Shown piece by piece: positions 59,108 to 64,000 of a stretch of 64,000 nucleotides of DNA. The number at the start of each line of letters is the position of its first letter. The stretch's first letter is position 1. The DNA is from Tritrichomonas musculus (lineage: Eukaryota; Parabasalia; Tritrichomonadida; Tritrichomonadidae): assembly GCA_039105265.1 (NCBI GenBank), contig JAPFFF010000005.1, forward strand, positions 1,798,001-1,862,000. Reading direction: 5' to 3'. The notes beneath the pieces were generated by a model. It was not told the origin of the DNA. It saw only the letters and a list, made by a program, of their open reading frames with translations, and did no database searches. The position numbers were made by a program, and so were the translations under genes.

Positions 59108-60043
59108 TCATAATTCGATCCTTTTCTCTTGTATAAGTTCAGTTGAAAAGATAGTGTTGATTAGTAAAAATGATGGCAATAATGCAAGAAACATATCAAA
59201 ACGGCGAGCATTGAAAGCTTTTTCGATGATTTCTTGAGTGAAAAGAAGCCGAGGGAGCTTGTCATCCATTTTTTTGGCTTTAAAATTATGAAGTGTATAG
59301 TCTTTCATACCTAAAACTGTCAAATTATTTACCATAAATTTTTTAAAATCATCAGTGGGGCTTGAGCATATATATATTAGATCCACATGCAAGTCTGTAT
59401 CTATCGCATTTTACGAGATGAAGAGGATCTTCAATAATAAAAACTCCTTTATATTTGGAGAATAATGTGGAAAGAGGTTTTATTGATAAATCAAGCTCTA
59501 CCATCTTATCAACTTCATTACACATTTCATCAACATACTTTAAATATGATTAATCACCATCAAATGATATTCAAACAATATCAAGTCCAATAGCTTGGCA
59601 ACGAATTGCCAACTCTTCCAACTCTGGGAATTATATTACTGTCAGCAGCTCCATTGTTTTTCTTTCTTAAGAAAATCAGAAATGATTTATTCTCTTCATT
59701 TACAGGACACAAGCAAAAAACAATAAAATATTTTATAATTTCATCTCTATATAATTCGTAAAACGAATGAAATGCATCTAAATTTGAAGAGATTAAGTCA
59801 ACAAGGTCTTCATCAATTTTAGTTTTTTTAGTAATCAAATAAACAAAACCAATATTTGTTGATGGCTGATTTTGCATTAATCGCAGTGGCATAAACTGCT
59901 AGAACACATCTTTTATCACCATCGTTAAAAAATAATTTGGAAATTGATTCGCATGAACAATTAAATATATTTTCATCTATGCCATATCTGAGTTTGAAAT
60001 TGTTTTCTAAATCTCTACATATTCTAACTGAAAAGAACCCCAA
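59108..60043 (-). pseudogene. Decayed transposase-like gene
   Basis: Read from 60043 leftward, fragments appear in several frames: VRICRDLENNFKLRYGI, SFYELYRDEIIKYFIVF, LAIRCQAIGLDIV, an FDGD box near 59,545, YLKYVDEMCNEVDKMVEL, FIIEDPLHLVKCDRYR near 59,430, and a C-terminal helical part (59108-59392). The spacing of a D-containing box, then a D-P-x-H-L-x-K-x-x-R motif, resembles P-element/THAP9-like and related DDE transposases, where that segment holds catalytic and structural residues. The assignment is inference. The gene has several in-frame stops and frame changes (for example around 59,590 and 59,840), so it is dead. Confidence 0.45.
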
Positions 60044-60439
60044 ATACTTATTATTACACTTGTTTTGGGTATTCTCACATGCTAAACTCAGAGGTTTTCA
60101 TCAAAATTAGTCCAAATTATTTTTAATTTTACTTTATATCTAAACAATTTTAATTATTTTAATCTTAATATTCGCCTGATGGACCACATATATAAGAGAC
60201 AACGTCTCGCTACCTGCTAATACTGGTCAAAGTAGACTATATTAATAGATAATTTCAAGTATAATTGTATCCAAGACATAATTATATGGAATCCAATAAC
60301 GAGAACTTGTTGTTATGAGAAACTAAGCTAAAATTTTAGATAACATTAGCTAAATATTTTCTAATTAAATCCTTTGAGACTGCAATATATTATTGTATAA
60401 AAACTTAATTTGCATGTAAATTAAATGCAAGCTATCCAA
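60044..60439. other. Spacer between two relics
   Basis: A GAGAC-AAC-GTCTC hairpin near 60209-60221 is the only visible structure; no gene. Confidence 0.4.
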
Positions 60440-61937
60440 TTACAATAACAAATGTAAACGATCTAGAAACAATAATCTAATGAACCACAAAATCCTAATT
60501 ACATACAATGGCAGATGTTTGATGAGGCTCCTGAGCCAGTTTTTATCATAGAGCGTTAAGGATAAATTGATAAGAATGGTCAATATATAGATGATGAAGT
60601 CACACATAAGAATTTAACTAATGTAGAACCGAGTAAAGTCTTTAATGGAGATTGTTATTTAATCGATCGCTATGATGCTTATTATTGTATGAGTTATAAC
60701 AAGTAGGATTTATGTAAGCTGACTAAGCAAATTCGAACTATGAAATTTTTTTGTTAAGCTCCAATTGATTCTTATAAATCGACTACAATAAGGAGATGGA
60801 TTTCGGCTCACAAAGATAATAAGTTTATTGTAATATAGTTCCAACTGTTAATATCGCTGAGGAATTCTATTCTAAGTTGACTCTATTAATCAACAACAAG
60901 TCCATAAGATTATGAGTTAAGGATGATGCATTTAAAAAATTCGGTAAAGCAGTCAACGATAAAGTTAATATAGTTATTACAACATACTGTACAGCATCCA
61001 AACGTTTAGGTGATTTAATCGAAGAATATTATGATAGAAAACAACGACTATTTAATTTCTTCGTAGTAGATGAAGCTCATTTATTTTTAAACCATATTAG
61101 TTTGATTGAGATAACTAAGGAATTCGATAAAGTTGCATTAATAAGTGCACAACTATGTATTATATTAAGTATTTCTCTTGTTTTAAGGATTATAAAATTA
61201 TTAATCCTGTTATTGATAATAAATATAATTGATATATCTATGATAATAAGTTGATACCAGATATTAATGAACGGTCTGCCGAGATATTTAATTTAATAGA
61301 CAGAAATAGAATGAATTATGACAATGTTTTAGTTAATATAGAGGATAAGAAACAGCGTAAGTTATTAATGAATTGTCTAAAAATAGATATAAAGTTGCTT
61401 TATATGCAGCTGATGATAGAAGGTAAATTAACTGAAGATGGTTTGTTCGATACTAATGTTGATGTTGTTGCATTATCCAGTAACAACATCATATCTATAT
61501 TCGTGCATGCTTATATATCGATACAATATCCAGTGTTAGACAATTCCTTTGTCGAAACCAAAATATTAACTCTGATGTATACAATTATGACCAATATGGG
61601 TCTTAACAAGAGAACTTATTAGATACCTAGCAATAGATATGAATAAATTAAACAATATTGCATTGAATGAGATGACTAAACCATACAGGGATGAACTATT
61701 AAGTATTTTCGATAATATGATATTTGGTAAGATAGATAAAGATGACAATGATGATGATTCGAACATCGAGAACAATGAACCTAATACGAAATAGGAATTC
61801 TCTTCTAAGAGAGAACTGTATGATTATTATTGAATAGATGTGAAATCGATTCCAGATAGAATGGAAATTAAGATGATAGATGTTAATTCTAATGGTAAGA
61901 TGAGTCGATTGTATAAATTAATGAAGAAAATGAAATA
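60440..61937 (+). pseudogene. SF2 (DEAH-type) helicase-like fossil, possibly from a virus-like or mobile element
   Basis: Across several frames the region shows a recognisable helicase core: VNIVITTYCTASKRLGDLIE, then FFVVDEAHLFL (Walker B/DEAH), then KVALISA at the position of motif III, followed by an alpha-helical C-terminal part. The ancestor would have been a protein of roughly 500 residues. It is broken, with about ten breaks. Base composition and word use differ slightly from the neighbouring host genes, and it sits in a cluster of relics, so an origin in a mobile or virus-like element is plausible, but no capsid, integrase or terminal repeat ties it to a named family. Confidence 0.5.
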
Positions 61938-61973
61938 ATTATTTGTTTGGAAAGCATTTTTAATTTAAATTAA

Positions 61974-62213
61974 ATGACAGAATTGACTAAGCTCTTAGAG
62001 ATGAATGATATGAATAAATTGAAATATGAACTCTCTCGATTAGTTAAAGCTAAAGATTATAAAACAGTTAACAAATCACAGAGCCGCAATCCCAATACAT
62101 GGCTGTTTGACACCAAAGAAAACAATGAAGAGATTCCATGTGATGATAAGCATTTCCTTAAGTGCAAGGGCGTGATGAATTTTGAATTTAGATCTCGTAT
62201 TATAGTTAACTAA
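61974..62213 (+). CDS. Small hypothetical protein next to the helicase fossil
   Basis: 79 residues from an ATG: MTELTKLLEMNDMNKLKYEL, helical and charged, then a short CDDKHFLKCKG segment. No family recognised. It may be a remnant of the same element as the helicase fossil, a start of a longer broken gene, or a chance frame. Confidence 0.3.
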   Translation: MTELTKLLEMNDMNKLKYELSRLVKAKDYKTVNKSQSRNPNTWLFDTKENNEEIPCDDKHFLKCKGVMNFEFRSRIIVN

Positions 62214-62418
62214 TGGAACAACTATTTGTTTTCTTTGAAAATGTAAGATTTAATTGCACTTAAATAAGTAAGAACAAAAGAGTAGTCGAATTTAAATGAT
62301 GAAGATATTGGTATTAACAGTAGTTAATGATAGGCCCAGCAGTGCTCAGCTTACCACTACTCAAAGATATTTATATAAAAGTTTAAATATTTTTTTCACT
62401 AGTACTTTATCATTGATT
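62214..62418. other. Spacer before the second MITE copy
   Basis: No gene or distinct repeat recognised. Confidence 0.35.
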
Positions 62419-62815
62419 TAGGCTTGTCATTTCTCTATTTTGGAGATCAATTATTGATTCACCTTCTGATATTGATAAATGATATATCCGTTGACACAGG
62501 AAATTTAAATCAGTGGTTGATTTTATTAACATAGTTTTTGAAATCAGAAATTATAATCAAACTTTTTGATAAGTTTATGATCTCAATGTAATCTAGAACA
62601 TTTCATAAAAAAACATATTTTTATTGATTTTAATAATAATTAAAACAAATTATATTATTTTTAAACACATCAAAATCGGAAATACTAATCATGATCTTTG
62701 CTATTAAATTACATTTCATATTCGCAATCTCGATTTCAGATTTTTAAACTGATAATTGAGCATCTAAAGCAAAAAAATGACTTTTTTGATATCTATTCTC
62801 AAAATAACCAGCTTT
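62419..62815. mobile_element. hAT-like MITE, copy 2 (inverted relative to 22455-22932)
   Basis: Both ends align with the element at 22455-22932 read in reverse. The left end TAGGCTTGTCATT matches TAGACATGTTATT and runs on through GAGATCAATTATTGATT. The right part contains TCTCGATTTCAGATTTTTAA and GATATCTATTCTCAAAATAA, complements of the other copy's left part. The flanks CATTGATT and CTTTTATT agree at six of eight positions, as expected for an old 8-bp duplication. It is more degraded and shorter than copy 1. Confidence 0.7.
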
Positions 62816-62867
62816 CTTTTATTTCATTCATTGAGTTACTATTTAATCAATTCAAAACAATTGTCCG

Positions 62868-62906
62868 TTAAACGAGACCGTTTAATATGAAATTTTTAAT
62901 AAACGG
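62868..62906 (+). promoter_or_regulatory. TTAAACG/CGTTTAA cluster before the coiled-coil gene
   Basis: TTAAACG (62868-62874) and CGTTTAA (62879-62885) form a perfect 7-bp inverted pair around AGAC; a third copy TAAACGG (62900-62906) ends 23 bp before the ATG. Confidence 0.5.
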
Positions 62907-62929
62907 TTTTTTAATCTGTTGAAGGGGAA

Positions 62930-64000
62930 ATGAATCTTTCTGATGAATTTGATTTATCCCAGACAGAAAATCAACAGAATAAAACACTTATTGATAAACT
63001 CAAACGGAAAAATTTAGACCTTCAACAACGCCTCAATATATCAGAAAAAATACGGAATGATTTACAACAAACGCTTCAAAAATCCAATGAACAAGATCAA
63101 GTTATTCGTGCGCAACAAGTGAGAAATTTCGAAGAGCGACTAAATTCTGTAAGTTCTGAAAAATCTTCAATCGAACTTGAACTTAAAACTGCAAATTCAA
63201 CAATAGAAACATTAAACAGCAAAATATTATTTATTGAAAATTCGAAAAGAGTTCAAGATCAAAAGATTCTTGAAACATCTTTAAAATGTTTTAAAAAATC
63301 TTTTGCTTCGATTGATGATCTTATAACTTATATGCTTACTAGGCCAAAATATTACGAAGAAGAAAATATTAAGAACGAGAAAATACAAACACGGCTTCAA
63401 AAAAAAATAAAAAAAGAGAAATTAAAACGAAATAATCTTGAAATAGAAATCAAACAGATTCAATCAAAATATGATCAGCAATCATCAGATTATGAACAAA
63501 AAATCACTGATCTCCAAAACTTTATTAAAGAATTGCAAAACCAATTAGATTCAGCAGCCAAAGAAGCTAATAACGCAATCATATCTCTTCAAACAAAGAT
63601 AGCTACAACAAGGAAGCCAAAACTTTTTTTTTATCGAGAACCATCAATTAGTATCCCAGGTCGTAGTCCACCAAATCCCACCATTATTGAATCTCTTCAA
63701 GAAAAATTAAAAATAACAAATGTATATTTGAAAGATTTAAAACGAAAAAATCGAAGACTCGAAAAAACAGTTTCATCTTTAACAAGTGAAATTAAGTTAA
63801 AAAAAGAAGATACAGAAAAAGTTGATAATGAATTAAAAACAGCAATTATACTCCGTGAAGAATCAGAAAAACAACTTCAAACGATTCGAAACACTTTTGA
63901 AAATAATAAAGATGATCGTATTGAACTAAGAAAAAGAATTAAACAGCAGAAACAATTGATCAATAGTCAAGCAGAAAGTATTCGGACTTTAAACAAAACA
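62930..64000 (+). CDS. Long coiled-coil protein, N-terminal part (runs off window)
   Basis: Open from ATG 62930 to the last base (357 codons) without a stop, so the gene continues to the right. The product starts MNLSDEFDLSQTENQQNKTL and is almost entirely heptad-patterned coiled coil rich in Lys, Glu, Gln and Asn. A break near residues 220-245 (KLFFYREPSISIPGRSPPNP) may act as a hinge or binding patch. Such proteins are common in trichomonad mastigonts and resemble centrosomal or golgin-type scaffolds, but sequence alone does not identify a family. Its promoter carries the TTAAACG-type cluster. Confidence 0.85.
   Translation, partial: MNLSDEFDLSQTENQQNKTLIDKLKRKNLDLQQRLNISEKIRNDLQQTLQKSNEQDQVIRAQQVRNFEERLNSVSSEKSSIELELKTANSTIETLNSKILFIENSKRVQDQKILETSLKCFKKSFASIDDLITYMLTRPKYYEEENIKNEKIQTRLQKKIKKEKLKRNNLEIEIKQIQSKYDQQSSDYEQKITDLQNFIKELQNQLDSAAKEANNAIISLQTKIATTRKPKLFFYREPSISIPGRSPPNPTIIESLQEKLKITNVYLKDLKRKNRRLEKTVSSLTSEIKLKKEDTEKVDNELKTAIILREESEKQLQTIRNTFENNKDDRIELRKRIKQQKQLINSQAESIRTLNKT

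Overview
This is a very AT-rich eukaryotic window. Its genes are long, have no visible introns and use the standard code. The gene families point to a parabasalid protist, most likely a Tritrichomonas-like species. The clues are a Polinton with a giant PolB gene, a trichomonad-type ankyrin gene, a TKL kinase relic with Sel1 repeats, a SecA-like motor fused to a kinase-like domain, BTB-BACK-discoidin and RCC1 proteins, and AT-rich spacers with poly-T/poly-A runs and small inverted-repeat elements. The species name is inferred from gene families, not proven.

Layout. 1-6.6 kb: right part of a Polinton/Maverick (integrase end, then a PolB gene with an embedded HNH-like region and a C-terminal primase-like domain). 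6.8-7.6 kb: TKL-type kinase/Sel1 pseudogene. 7.6-12 kb: gene-poor spacer with two terminal-inverted-repeat elements. 12-17.4 kb: an ankyrin gene split by an array of about 25-bp repeats interspersed with seven near-identical copies of one ankyrin exon-like module. 17.4-20.8 kb: gene-free spacer. 20.8-33.4 kb: a BTB-BACK-discoidin gene, a small TIR element, then a divergent pair: a SecA-like motor/two-membrane-segment/pseudokinase fusion and a large protein with calponin-homology-like N-terminal segments. 34-58.4 kb: housekeeping and signalling genes: an Ariadne RBR ubiquitin ligase with a huge Asn/Asp insert, an RCC1-type protein, a NEK-like pseudokinase, a Tousled-like kinase, a HUWE1/TOM1-type HECT ligase, a Ser-rich unknown, IFT57 and RPN10. 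58.4-62.9 kb: decayed genes (a transposase-like gene and an SF2 helicase-like fossil) and a second copy of one TIR element. 62.9-64 kb: start of a long coiled-coil gene that runs off the window.

Themes. Three genes act in the ubiquitin-proteasome system (RBR ligase, HECT ligase, RPN10). Several are linked to cilia or cytoskeleton (IFT57, NEK-like, coiled-coil, CH-like). Four genes (NEK-like pseudokinase, Ser-rich unknown, IFT57, coiled-coil) share a TTAAACG/CGTTTA-type motif lying 21-25 bp before the ATG, which I did not find at the other genes. At least four small mobile elements carry inverted ends with 8-bp target duplications, as hAT elements do, and one sits inside an older one.

Start codons were checked by eye; where the longest open frame begins with TTG, I chose the first ATG.
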